In this document: positions 16,991-24,888 of the stretch, one piece after another
Numbering within the stretch: the stretch's first letter is position 1
Layout of the letters: each line of letters starts with the position of its first letter
Assembly (NCBI GenBank): GCA_002388665.1
Contig: DGMY01000014.1
Span: forward strand, 1-41,418
Reading direction: 5' to 3'
From: Opitutia bacterium UBA4506
Lineage (GTDB): Bacteria; Verrucomicrobiota; Verrucomicrobiia; Opitutales; Puniceicoccaceae
Length of the DNA: 41,418 bases
Translations under genes and position numbers: made by a program
Notes under the pieces: generated by a model
Database searches by the model: none
What the model was told of the DNA's origin: nothing
The model's input: the letters and a program-made list of their open reading frames with translations, nothing else

Positions 16991-17677
16991 CTAGCTTCTG
17001 ATCTTAACCGGGATAAAGCGCTTGGCAACATCGCAGAACTCTTGAAGCATCGCAGGGGTGGGCTCTGGGCTGTTGCGCAGGCTTTGAGCGAGTGCGTGTT
17101 GGGCGCGAAATGGCTGCAGGTAGAGCACTCTCCCGCCTTCCAGCGATTGAGCGAGTCGAGCGATATCGGTCGTTTTGTGGAGGTTCGGGACGACTGTAGT
17201 ACGAAACTCGTAGGGAATTCGGCTGGATTTGAGGATGTGAATACTTTCTTTCACTGTTGGAGCGCATTCCCGTTTACCACTGTATCTGCGGTAGTCGGGG
17301 AGGGGGCCCTTCACATCCATGGCCACGTAATCAACCAAACCGTGATCGAGGACCTGCTGGAGCATGTGCGGGTTTGAACCGTTGGTATCGAGTTTGAGGC
17401 GGAGAGAGTGCTGGCGGGCGACCCGCAGGAATTCAGGAAGGTCCGGCTGGCGAGTGGGTTCTCCACCACTCACCACCAAATTTCGTGCCCGCGGAGGACG
17501 TTGACAGGCAAATTGGATTACATCTTCAGCTGAGATCGGTGATTCGCACCGATCAGGAATCAGCCTGGAATTGTGGCAGTAAGGGCACGCCCATCCGCAA
17601 CCCTGAGCGAAAGCCACAGCGGCTGGCGCTCCGGGGAAGTCGATGAGCGAGTTTTTCTGTAGTCCGCCAAAGTTCAT
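16991..17677 (-). CDS. nrdG: Anaerobic ribonucleotide reductase activating protein (radical SAM)
   Basis: NrdG uses an iron-sulfur cluster and S-adenosylmethionine to generate the glycyl radical on NrdD. The cluster motif is CGWACPYC (CxxxCxxC) at about residue 28-35, preceded by LIDFPGAPAAVAF, the typical pyruvate-formate-lyase-activase-like start. The NLVVSGGEPTRQPDL motif and DTNGS follow in the right order. At 228 residues this is the longer type of NrdG seen with class III reductases in many non-enteric bacteria. It starts 5 nt after the nrdD stop and is clearly in the same transcript. Confidence 0.92.
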   Translation of the reverse strand: MNFGGLQKNSLIDFPGAPAAVAFAQGCGWACPYCHNSRLIPDRCESPISAEDVIQFACQRPPRARNLVVSGGEPTRQPDLPEFLRVARQHSLRLKLDTNGSNPHMLQQVLDHGLVDYVAMDVKGPLPDYRRYSGKRECAPTVKESIHILKSSRIPYEFRTTVVPNLHKTTDIARLAQSLEGGRVLYLQPFRAQHALAQSLRNSPEPTPAMLQEFCDVAKRFIPVKIRS

Positions 17678-17682
17678 AGCCT

Positions 17683-19914
17683 TTACGCGAAGAGCAAGGT
17701 TTGGTCAGGTTTCTCGCTGGAAATGCTACTGTTCGGCTGAGAGTCGAAGCGGTAGCTGCGGCGGCGCATGAACTCTGCCTGCTTCCCATCGTTCCACTGG
17801 GAGACCGGGCGGAGATACCCCACGATCCTTGAGTAGACCTCCGTTTCTTCGTTGCAGTGGGGGCAATGAGGCTGCTCGCCGTTCAAGTAGCCGTGGTTCG
17901 GGCAGATACTGAATGTAGGTGTAAGTGAAAAATAGGGAAGGCGGTAGCTCTCTGCGACCGTACGCACAAACTCACGCACTGCTGCGGGGTCATTGACTCG
18001 CTCACCGAGGAAGAGGTGAACGACGGTACCGCCCGTGTAGAGGCATTGGGTTTCCTCTTGGTGGTCCAGTACCTCAAATGGGTCATCGGTGTGACTGACT
18101 GGGAGGTGGGTACTGTTTGTATAGTAGGGAGCCGCTCCCCTCATCACGTCGGCGGGATTGGCCGGAAGGATTCCCGGGAAGGCCTCGCGGTCTTTGAGGG
18201 CTAAGCGTAGGGAGGTGCCTTCGGCAGGAGAGGCCTCGAGGTTGTAGAGGCTACCCGTTTCTTGTTGGTATTGAGTCAGGCGGTCTCTCATGAAGGTGAG
18301 GGTGTCCTCCGCCATTTGCTTTCCTTTCTCGGAGGCAATATTCTCTCCCAGGAGATTCAGGCAGGCCTCGTTCATCCCGACCAGTCCGATGGTCGAGAAG
18401 TGGTTTTTCCAATAGACTCCGTCGCGGTTCTTCATCTCTCGTAGATAGAATCGAGTGTAGGGATAGAGGCCGGCAGAAGTGAGCTCTTCGAGCAGCTTTC
18501 GCTTGGTTTCGAGGCTCGCTTTCGCGAGGTCCATCAGTCTGGCGAGATTTCTGAGGAACTCTTTGAAGGTCTTCGATCGGAAGCCCAGCCTGGGGAGATT
18601 GATCGTGACGACTCCGATACTACCCGTCAGAGGATGAGCGCCGAAGAGTCCACCTCCGCGGTGTGAGAGCTGGGTATTGTCGATTCGGAGTCGGCAACAC
18701 ATCGACCGCGCATCGTCGGGGCTCAGTTCGGAGTTTATAAAATTAGAGAAGTAGGGGATTCCGAACTTACCGGTCATCTCCCAAAGGCCAGTCAGGTTCG
18801 GATTCTCCCAGTCGAAATCCTGGGTGAGGTTGATCGTCGGGATGGGGAAGGAAAAGAGACGCCCGCTGGCATCTCCTTCGGTCATCACGGCAAAGAAGGC
18901 CCTGTTGAAGAGATCCATCTCGGCTTGGAAATCTCCGTAGACATCATCTGTGAATTCGCCTCCTCGCAGTACGGGTTGATTGCGGTAGTGGTTGGGGCAG
19001 ACCAAATCGAGAGTTATGTTGCTGAATGGACTCTGGAATCCTACGCGAGTCGGAACATTCACATTGAAGAGGAACTCGTGGAGAATATCTCTCACTTCAT
19101 TGTAGTCCAATCCATCGTAGCGGATAAACGGTGCCAGCAGGGTGTCGAAACTGGAGAACGCCTGAGCTCCCGCCGCTTCCCCCTGTAGGGTGTAGAAGAA
19201 ATTGACAACCTGACCGAGTGCGCTTCTCAAATGCTTTGCCGGAGCGCTTTGGACCTTCCCAGGTACACCTTGAAAGCCCTCGCGAAGGAGTTGGTAGAGA
19301 TCCCATCCAACACAGTACACGCTGAGCTGGTTGGTGTCGTGGATGTGGAGATCCCCGCCGGTGTGTGCGCCCTCAATCTCCGGGGAATAGATCTCGTGTA
19401 GCCAGAAGCTCTCGCTGACTCCGGACGCAATATAGTTGTTCAGCCCCTGCAACGAATAAGACATGTTGCTGTTCTCGCGAACCTGCCAATCCAGCTTGTT
19501 CAGATAGTTTTGGACTAAATCGGTCGTAGAGATGTTGGCCAGTTTCCGGCGGCGCGCCTGCTGGTCGCGATACAGGATAAATGCCTTGGCGGTCTTTCGG
19601 TACGGGGATCTCAGCAAAACTTCTTCGGCAGCATCTTGGATCTCTTCGACCGCGATCTGCTTTCGTGTGATAGAGTTTTGGCAGTGTTCGAGAATCTGAA
19701 TCGCTAGATCAACCGCTCGATCTTCGTCGAATTCGCCGGTGGATCTTCCCGCGCTGTGAACCGCCTGGACGATGCGATCGGGGGCGAAGCGAACCGTGCG
19801 GCCATCCCGTTTCTGGACGGAATCGAATTGAGAAGAGTGTTCGCGCAGGCGAACTGCGGCAGTCTCCTGAGCGAGGGAAGGGAGGGGAAGAGTAGCGTTG
19901 TCGTTTTGTGGCAT
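17683..19914 (-). CDS. nrdD: Anaerobic (class III) ribonucleoside-triphosphate reductase
   Basis: The enzyme reduces ribonucleoside triphosphates to deoxyribonucleotides under anaerobic conditions. An N-terminal ATP-cone regulatory domain (about residues 32-125, VQKRDGRTVRFAPDRIVQAV) is followed by the catalytic barrel. Near the C-terminus, two CxxC-like pairs (CPNHGYLNGEQPHCPHC) form the zinc site. The glycyl-radical motif is RIVGYLRP, with Gly as the radical site. At 743 residues it is normal for NrdD. The start ATG at 19914 follows two NrdR-box-like palindromes. nrdG follows after 5 nt. The presence of this pair shows a capacity for DNA precursor synthesis without oxygen. Confidence 0.95.
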   Translation of the reverse strand: MPQNDNATLPLPSLAQETAAVRLREHSSQFDSVQKRDGRTVRFAPDRIVQAVHSAGRSTGEFDEDRAVDLAIQILEHCQNSITRKQIAVEEIQDAAEEVLLRSPYRKTAKAFILYRDQQARRRKLANISTTDLVQNYLNKLDWQVRENSNMSYSLQGLNNYIASGVSESFWLHEIYSPEIEGAHTGGDLHIHDTNQLSVYCVGWDLYQLLREGFQGVPGKVQSAPAKHLRSALGQVVNFFYTLQGEAAGAQAFSSFDTLLAPFIRYDGLDYNEVRDILHEFLFNVNVPTRVGFQSPFSNITLDLVCPNHYRNQPVLRGGEFTDDVYGDFQAEMDLFNRAFFAVMTEGDASGRLFSFPIPTINLTQDFDWENPNLTGLWEMTGKFGIPYFSNFINSELSPDDARSMCCRLRIDNTQLSHRGGGLFGAHPLTGSIGVVTINLPRLGFRSKTFKEFLRNLARLMDLAKASLETKRKLLEELTSAGLYPYTRFYLREMKNRDGVYWKNHFSTIGLVGMNEACLNLLGENIASEKGKQMAEDTLTFMRDRLTQYQQETGSLYNLEASPAEGTSLRLALKDREAFPGILPANPADVMRGAAPYYTNSTHLPVSHTDDPFEVLDHQEETQCLYTGGTVVHLFLGERVNDPAAVREFVRTVAESYRLPYFSLTPTFSICPNHGYLNGEQPHCPHCNEETEVYSRIVGYLRPVSQWNDGKQAEFMRRRSYRFDSQPNSSISSEKPDQTLLFA

Positions 19915-19917
19915 GAA

Positions 19918-19964
19918 ACACTAGATATAGTGCTTCTGGATTATGTCATCCCAATATCATGTGG
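19918..19964 (-). promoter_or_regulatory. Paired NrdR boxes upstream of nrdD
   Basis: ACACTAGATATAGTGC at 19918-19933 matches 14 of 16 positions of the NrdR box consensus ACACWATATATWGTGT. A second, weaker site at 19949-19964 (TCCCAATATCATGTGG) matches 11 of 16. The two are exactly 31 bp apart, the three-turn spacing known for tandem NrdR boxes. The proximal box abuts the nrdD start codon by 3 nt. NrdR is the ATP-cone repressor of ribonucleotide reductase genes, so repression when dATP is plentiful is inferred. The nrdR gene itself is not in the window. Confidence 0.75.
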
Positions 19965-20041
19965 TTTTGAGGGTTAGTAGTACACGGTGTGGTTGGGTAG
20001 AAGAACCTCTAATTGCCGGGGCTCTGCTGGGTCAGGAGCAC

Positions 20042-20071
20042 AAAAAAGGACCTTCCCGTGGAGGAAGGCCC
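20042..20071 (-). terminator. Rho-independent terminator of the HugZ-type gene
   Basis: A 9-bp stem with one mismatch (GGACCTTCC at 20048-20056 with GGAAGGCCC at 20063-20071) has a 6-nt loop. It is followed, on the minus strand, by a run of six U (AAAAAA at 20042-20047 on the plus strand). It lies about 100 nt past the stop of the minus-strand gene ending at 20174. Confidence 0.75.
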
Positions 20072-20173
20072 TGGAAATTGCTATCATTGAGGCCCGAATC
20101 ATCGGGTCCATGGCAGTGCGCACTTTCGGCGATGGATTGGCCGAAGAAAGGCGCGAAAGGTGGAGGGATCGAC

Positions 20174-20710
20174 TCAGCGCTCCGGACGGTGTCCTTGTCC
20201 GCCTTCACCCTTGAGGTGCTCCACCTCGGAGAGGTCGGGGCTGATCGAATAGGCGCGACCAAATCCAACAACCAATCGTCCGTTGGCGGGAACCAACCGG
20301 AACAGGTGAAAGTCGCCCATTGATTTCAGATGGCTAGCGACGCGACCGTACTTCTCAACGTAGAGATCCAGGATCTTTTCCCACTCTGGTGAATCACTCG
20401 CGATGTGTTCTGCCTTGGCCTGAAAGGAAACCCGCTTGCGTGCGAACAGTTGATCGGCGGTCTTCTCGTCTTCAATGATCATGAGCGCCGCGCGACCATT
20501 ATTCATCAGATTTCCGGTATGGTCCGCCATCTCGCTGATGTAGATGTAGAAATTGTTGTCTTCGTCGAGCAGGGCCGGAGAGTAGCTGGCCGTCGGAAAG
20601 CCATCGGCATTCACTGTGGCCAGTTGGATGCTTTGGACAGAGTCCAGCATCTCACGATACTGTTCCTGGATCTTGTTGCTGCTGGAGGTCGGTGGCGTTG
20701 CTTGAGTCAT
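20174..20710 (-). CDS. HugZ/HutZ-like pyridoxamine 5'-phosphate oxidase-fold protein
   Basis: The 178-residue cytoplasmic protein has the split-barrel flavin-binding fold: SIQLATVNADGFPTASYSP near the N-terminus, then FYIYISEMADHTGNL and a C-terminal RLVVGFGRAYSI motif. The last motif is characteristic of the HugZ/HutZ family. Members of that family bind or degrade heme and help iron acquisition, although some bind flavin. No heme transport genes lie nearby, so heme degradation is only a family-based suggestion. Start ATG at 20710; it is divergent from the PEP-CTERM gene with 198 bp between. A terminator follows at 20042-20071. Confidence 0.8.
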   Translation of the reverse strand: MTQATPPTSSSNKIQEQYREMLDSVQSIQLATVNADGFPTASYSPALLDEDNNFYIYISEMADHTGNLMNNGRAALMIIEDEKTADQLFARKRVSFQAKAEHIASDSPEWEKILDLYVEKYGRVASHLKSMGDFHLFRLVPANGRLVVGFGRAYSISPDLSEVEHLKGEGGQGHRPER

Positions 20711-20908
20711 AGAAATATTGCTGATGTTTCTCGTTAGGACCGAGCTGGAATCACATTCTAGTCGGTCGAAGTTTTAGAAAATGGGATTCAATCTCATGAG
20801 TTTCAAGGATGAATGAGTAATTTTTTTGACGCGAGCGTGGATGCGGAATCAAAGGAGAGGTCATATACCTTATTGACATATGAATGCCAGTAAGGTCAGG
20901 TTGGCGCC

Positions 20909-21994
20909 ATGTATGTTCGAGATTCTCTCTCTAAAAAGTTGCCAGTTGAGAAATGCATTCCTGGCATCCGCGCGGTCGTAGGCCTAGGAATGATTTTTTC
21001 GGGTTCCGCTGTCATGGGCCAATTGAGTACCGCGAGTGGGTACACTTCGAGTGAGGTGTATTCGACCGGTGGTGATGCGATTGTTGCTTTTTCGGAGGGA
21101 TCTGATGGGGCGCTGTATTACATGACATCTACCCCGTCCTATGGATTGGGTGGGCTCTATCGCTGGGATGGAGTGAGTGCTACGAATCTCTATACACCAC
21201 CGTCGAGTGGCTACTTTGCGGGGGCCAGTGTGGTCTCGGTGAATGAGACGGTGTATTTTAACTACAGCACTTCTAACTACAGCACTTCAAATTTCTACAT
21301 CCAGGGATACAATACCTCAACGGAGGTTCTCGGGTCTGCGGAGGAGACTTCGAACTATGCGCTGGCCGCCGGTGGCAGTTCGAACCCGGACACCCTGTGG
21401 GTGAGTTCCTCGGATTGGGTGAATACGGAACTTTCTTATGCGACAACGGATTCGAGTGGTGCGCTCTCGGGGAGCCCCGTATCGATTGGCAGCGTGGCCG
21501 GGGGAGCGGGACCTCTACAATTTGATGCGGCGGGTAATTTGTATTACGCGAGCGGTTACGGTTCTTCGGTTCTCTATGCGTGGTCAGCGGTCCAGGTTGC
21601 AGATGCGATCAGCGATCCTGTGAGCAATGCGCTTGCGGTGGCCGATGCAGTGTTGGCCTATGATTGGGCTTCTGACTATGCGGGATACGGCGGCACCAGT
21701 CTGGCGTTTGACAACGAGGGAGATGCTTTTCTGACTCTGACAAACTTCGGTAGTCCCTCGCTGCTTGTGGAATTCGATCTGGATGGTTTGTCCGTGTTGG
21801 CGCTCAATGAGATTGCCAGTTCCACTGGTCGATTGGGAGAGGTCGTGTTTGAGGGCAGCGAACTGTACCTGTCCGATGGTGACAGCATTTATGCAATTAC
21901 ACCCGTTCCGGAACCTGCAGAAACTGGGGTCCTAGTACTTGCGGCCGTTGCGTTCACGGTCGGTTTCCGGCGGAGACGGCTCGCTTCAGTATGA
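20909..21994 (+). CDS. PEP-CTERM (exosortase-sorted) secreted protein
   Basis: An N-terminal signal peptide (hydrophobic core AVVGLGMIFSGSAVMG) is followed by about 300 residues of Ser/Thr/Gly/Tyr-rich beta-propeller-like sequence. The C-terminus has the PEP-CTERM sorting signal: VPEPAETG, a hydrophobic helix (VLVLAAVAFTVGF) and the basic tail RRRRLASV. Exosortase is expected to cleave at PEP and attach or release the protein at the cell surface, often in strains making exopolysaccharide. No exosortase gene is in the window. The stop overlaps the next gene start as ATGA at 21991-21994. A 15-nt tandem duplication lies within it at 21259-21288. Confidence 0.87.
   Translation: MYVRDSLSKKLPVEKCIPGIRAVVGLGMIFSGSAVMGQLSTASGYTSSEVYSTGGDAIVAFSEGSDGALYYMTSTPSYGLGGLYRWDGVSATNLYTPPSSGYFAGASVVSVNETVYFNYSTSNYSTSNFYIQGYNTSTEVLGSAEETSNYALAAGGSSNPDTLWVSSSDWVNTELSYATTDSSGALSGSPVSIGSVAGGAGPLQFDAAGNLYYASGYGSSVLYAWSAVQVADAISDPVSNALAVADAVLAYDWASDYAGYGGTSLAFDNEGDAFLTLTNFGSPSLLVEFDLDGLSVLALNEIASSTGRLGEVVFEGSELYLSDGDSIYAITPVPEPAETGVLVLAAVAFTVGFRRRRLASV
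21259..21288 (+). repeat. 15-nt tandem duplication in the PEP-CTERM gene
   Basis: The unit TAACTACAGCACTTC occurs twice head to tail (21259-21273 and 21274-21288) and encodes two Asn-Tyr-Ser-Thr-Ser repeats. The copies are identical, so the duplication is probably recent and may vary between strains. Confidence 0.85.
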
Positions 21995-23304
21995 TTGGAA
22001 AACGCGCACAACGGCTAGTGTTCTTCGGGCTTATCTCCCTCGGGGTACACATGGGTGTATGGGGGCAGCCATACTCGGCTGGATTCTCAGACGACGAGAA
22101 CGCCTTTGATGCACCGATTCCCGGATTCGTCGGCCCCTTGGGGGATGGTGTAGTCCCGGCGGCCGGGTCTGAGGACGAGGCCTTTGAGAACTCTGTCAAC
22201 GGGCTTTTCCTGGGATGGGCGGATGAAGTCGATTCCTACTGGCCGGTCTATCCAACTGTTGATCCGGTTTGGCGCTTCCCAACCCTCGCGCTGGGTCCGG
22301 TGACAGGGGACGCCTATGACGTAGTCTCTCTCGGCGATATGGAGGATATTGATTTTGAAGATGGGGTGGATCCGGGGGAGCTGACGCTATCTTTCTCCGA
22401 GCCGATTCAGAATCTATCGGGAGCGGATTTTGCGGTATTCGAGAATGCCCTGGTGGCGTGGACCGTAAACGACGACGGCGTCGCGAAAGTGTTTGGTGAA
22501 TTGGCCTTTGTGGAAGTGTCGAGCGACGGAACCAATTTTGTTCGCTTTCCCAGTGTATCGACAACGGAGTCGTTTGTTTCCTCCTATGGGGAGATTGACC
22601 CGACGTTGGTCCACAACCTGGTTGGAAAGCACCTCAATGGATACCAGCGAAGTTGGGGGACTCCATTCGATCTGAGTGATCTCCTCGGAGAGGCGGAGGT
22701 TGTGAATGGATTGGTTGATCTCGATCAAATTCGCTACGTAAAGATCGTGGATATTCCAGGTCGCGGGGACTTTACCGACAGTTTGGGAAATCCGATCTAC
22801 GACCCCTGGTCCACCTACGGATCGGGGGGAGTTGATATCGAGGCTGTGGGCGTCATTAGCCGGGGGATGACTTTTGATCAATGGGCGCAAGCCGGTGTAA
22901 CCGATCCCGACGTGGATGGTGATAAGGATGGATATCCCAACTGGATGGAATATGCCTTTCGATTGGATCCATCGGTGGCGGACCGAGAGAGCGCGTATTG
23001 GCTCGAGAGTGACGAAGGGGATCAGATGAAATTGTGGTTTCGGCGGGATGAGCGGATTGCTGATCTGCTCTATGTAGTGGAGGTAACCGATGATCTGGTC
23101 GATGTTGAGTCCTGGGATGCCATCGCTACCTTCGGACCGCTGAATCAACAGGCGGTAGTCGCTCCGGAGGAAGTGGAGGGGGTCGAAGTCAACTGGGCTG
23201 GAGATCAGGCAAGTGTGGGTGTGCTGCAGGAAGTGGCTGTTCTTTTACCATTTCTCGTGGACGGGCCTCGCTTCTATCGCATTCGGCTGGAGCCTCTGGA
23301 ATGA
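21991..23304 (+). CDS. Secreted protein with a Ca-binding-repeat-like C-terminal segment
   Basis: The 437-residue protein has a signal peptide (LVFFGLISLGVHMGVWG). Its main domain (about 30-285) carries the conserved blocks GADFAVFENAL, ELAFVEVSSDGTNFVRFPS, VHNLVGKHLNGY, VKIVDIPGRGDF and YGSGGVDIEAVGVI. They suggest an extracellular beta-sandwich found in secreted proteins of several phyla. Residues about 305-322 (DPDVDGDKDGYPNWMEYA) resemble a thrombospondin type 3-like calcium-binding repeat. The last ~100 residues resemble a beta-sandwich module repeatedly seen at the end of verrucomicrobial secreted proteins. I assign no function. It overlaps the upstream PEP-CTERM gene and the downstream pseudopilin-like gene by ATGA, so all three are translationally coupled. 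Confidence 0.75.
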   Translation: MIGKRAQRLVFFGLISLGVHMGVWGQPYSAGFSDDENAFDAPIPGFVGPLGDGVVPAAGSEDEAFENSVNGLFLGWADEVDSYWPVYPTVDPVWRFPTLALGPVTGDAYDVVSLGDMEDIDFEDGVDPGELTLSFSEPIQNLSGADFAVFENALVAWTVNDDGVAKVFGELAFVEVSSDGTNFVRFPSVSTTESFVSSYGEIDPTLVHNLVGKHLNGYQRSWGTPFDLSDLLGEAEVVNGLVDLDQIRYVKIVDIPGRGDFTDSLGNPIYDPWSTYGSGGVDIEAVGVISRGMTFDQWAQAGVTDPDVDGDKDGYPNWMEYAFRLDPSVADRESAYWLESDEGDQMKLWFRRDERIADLLYVVEVTDDLVDVESWDAIATFGPLNQQAVVAPEEVEGVEVNWAGDQASVGVLQEVAVLLPFLVDGPRFYRIRLEPLE

Positions 23305-24152
23305 ACCGTGGGAAGAGAATAGAAGTGGGTTCGCCAAGGACGGGCTTTTCGCTGCTTGAGCTTCTGGTTGCGGTAGCCGTCATTGGCATCCTGGTAGCGG
23401 TGACTGTCGTAGGGGTGAGGAAAGTACGCTATGCTGGGCACAAAGCCGAATCCAGCAGTAACATTCGCCAGTTGGTCGTGGCGAACCAGATGTATGCTTC
23501 TGATCACGGACGCTTTGCGCCGTCGACCGATATATACGACAACATTCGATGGCACGGAAAGCGGGTCAATGGAACCTTTGTCGGTGAGGGTGGATATTTG
23601 AGTGAGTACCTGGACGGTGGCGAAGTTCGATTTTGTCCCGTGCTGGAAGAGTATGTGGAGTCGGAAGAAGGTGTCGCCTTCGATGAAGGTACGGGTGGGT
23701 ATGGCTACAATTCGACTTATGTCGGCGGTGATCCGACTCAATTGGATGCGGTGGTGGATTGGAATGCATCCCGCGACGATGTGACTGCGTGGTGGGCGCA
23801 GGGGAGTCGGCTATTCTATGTCAAGGAGCCCGCACGTGTGGTCATGTTTACTTCGACCGCTCTCGTAAAGGGTGGGGGGCTGGTCGAGACGGGAGATAGT
23901 GTACCCTATCGAGCGGTGTCCAGTGGTGGCCGATTGCGCTCCGTGATGACGCCAACGGTTCACTTCCGCTTCGAAGGACAGGCACTGGTGGCCTGGGCCG
24001 ATGGCCATGTCACCTTTGAAGATCCGAATGAGGCGTCCATCGAGCACAATGTGTACGGAGACGATAACTCGATGTTTTCAGTGGGATGGTTCGGGCCTGT
24101 CGATTGGAACGGGTATTGGAATCCACATTACGACGAAGAGAGAGCCTACTGA
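23301..24152 (+). CDS. Type II secretion/pseudopilin-like protein with N-terminal methylation motif
   Basis: The N-terminus has the prepilin motif TGFSLLELL, with peptidase cleavage expected between Gly15 and Phe16 and the conserved Glu at mature position 5. A single hydrophobic helix (VAVAVIGILVAVTVV) follows. The rest is a globular extracellular domain whose C-terminal region (HFRFEGQALVAWADGHV) resembles the H-x-DG region of the large PVC families of pseudopilin-like proteins. At 283 residues it is longer than a classic pseudopilin. PVC genomes carry dozens of such proteins, mostly of unknown function. It is the third gene of a coupled trio (ATGA overlap at 23301-23304). No secretion ATPase is nearby. 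Confidence 0.83.
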   Translation: MNRGKRIEVGSPRTGFSLLELLVAVAVIGILVAVTVVGVRKVRYAGHKAESSSNIRQLVVANQMYASDHGRFAPSTDIYDNIRWHGKRVNGTFVGEGGYLSEYLDGGEVRFCPVLEEYVESEEGVAFDEGTGGYGYNSTYVGGDPTQLDAVVDWNASRDDVTAWWAQGSRLFYVKEPARVVMFTSTALVKGGGLVETGDSVPYRAVSSGGRLRSVMTPTVHFRFEGQALVAWADGHVTFEDPNEASIEHNVYGDDNSMFSVGWFGPVDWNGYWNPHYDEERAY

Positions 24153-24267
24153 CCCAAGCGTAGCCATTGCGGTTCGGGGAACGGCCTGCCCCTCGCTCTT
24201 GAAGCGTTAGCTGCGATTCCGTCGGACGCGGCGACTTTTGATATGCGGTGAAAGTGGGTAGGATGAA

Positions 24268-24756
24268 TTAGTGATGATGTTCGTGGGAGTGTACGCCCCA
24301 GGCCCATTTTTTGCCCTCCCACAGGGTCTTGTCATCAGCTGTAATAATGATCTCAACCTTGTAGTGTTTTGACGGATCCATCCTGGCCTGAGTCGGCCCG
24401 TAAACTGAGTACTCCTCATTCCATCCGAGGACCTCGTTCCCAAAACTGCCTTCAATCTCGATTGATATCTCTTCCGGGGGGATCTGGTCTTGTGGCAGTA
24501 CGATCGCCAGTTGGGGTCCCGCCCATGCGAGCTCCATTGGGATTTCGGTGTTGTCGATTGGAATCGAATAAACTGCTCCTTGGTATTGTCCCCGAATTGC
24601 CTCGTGGGATTGTCTTTCCTGCCATGAGTTGAAGAGGGGAATATAGAGTATGGCAACAAGGAGGATCAGAGCGAAGCCGACCACGATCAGTATTCGAAAC
24701 TTGTTGCTGGAGGGCTCGATTGTGCGTGGTTCGTCGGAGAATTGGGGATTGGCCAT
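24268..24756 (-). CDS. Single-pass membrane protein with a His-rich tail
   Basis: The 162-residue protein has a polar N-terminus, one transmembrane segment (ILIVVGFALILLVAILYIPL, about residues 20-40) and a beta-rich periplasmic domain. It ends in WGVHSHEHHH, a run of histidines that could bind metal. I do not recognise the family. Start ATG at 24756 is preferred over an upstream in-frame ATG at 24786 because MANPQFSDE runs directly into the helix region. It is divergent from the SNF2 gene with about 130 bp between starts. Confidence 0.65.
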   Translation of the reverse strand: MANPQFSDEPRTIEPSSNKFRILIVVGFALILLVAILYIPLFNSWQERQSHEAIRGQYQGAVYSIPIDNTEIPMELAWAGPQLAIVLPQDQIPPEEISIEIEGSFGNEVLGWNEEYSVYGPTQARMDPSKHYKVEIIITADDKTLWEGKKWAWGVHSHEHHH

Positions 24757-24888
24757 GGTGAAAAGAGTTGTGGTCGAAGTTAGCAATAAACCGTTGAGTC
24801 AGAAAGGTTGAAATTACGACCGGCTGATTCTGAGAAGTAGAGACGAAATTCCCTTGTCCGAAGATCCGTAAGCGTTCATTTCCTTACT

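Noticed and set aside
22414..23148. A 244-codon minus-strand frame inside the coupled trio
   Set aside because: The plus-strand gene there has conserved blocks, a signal peptide and exact ATGA junctions; the antisense frame has none.
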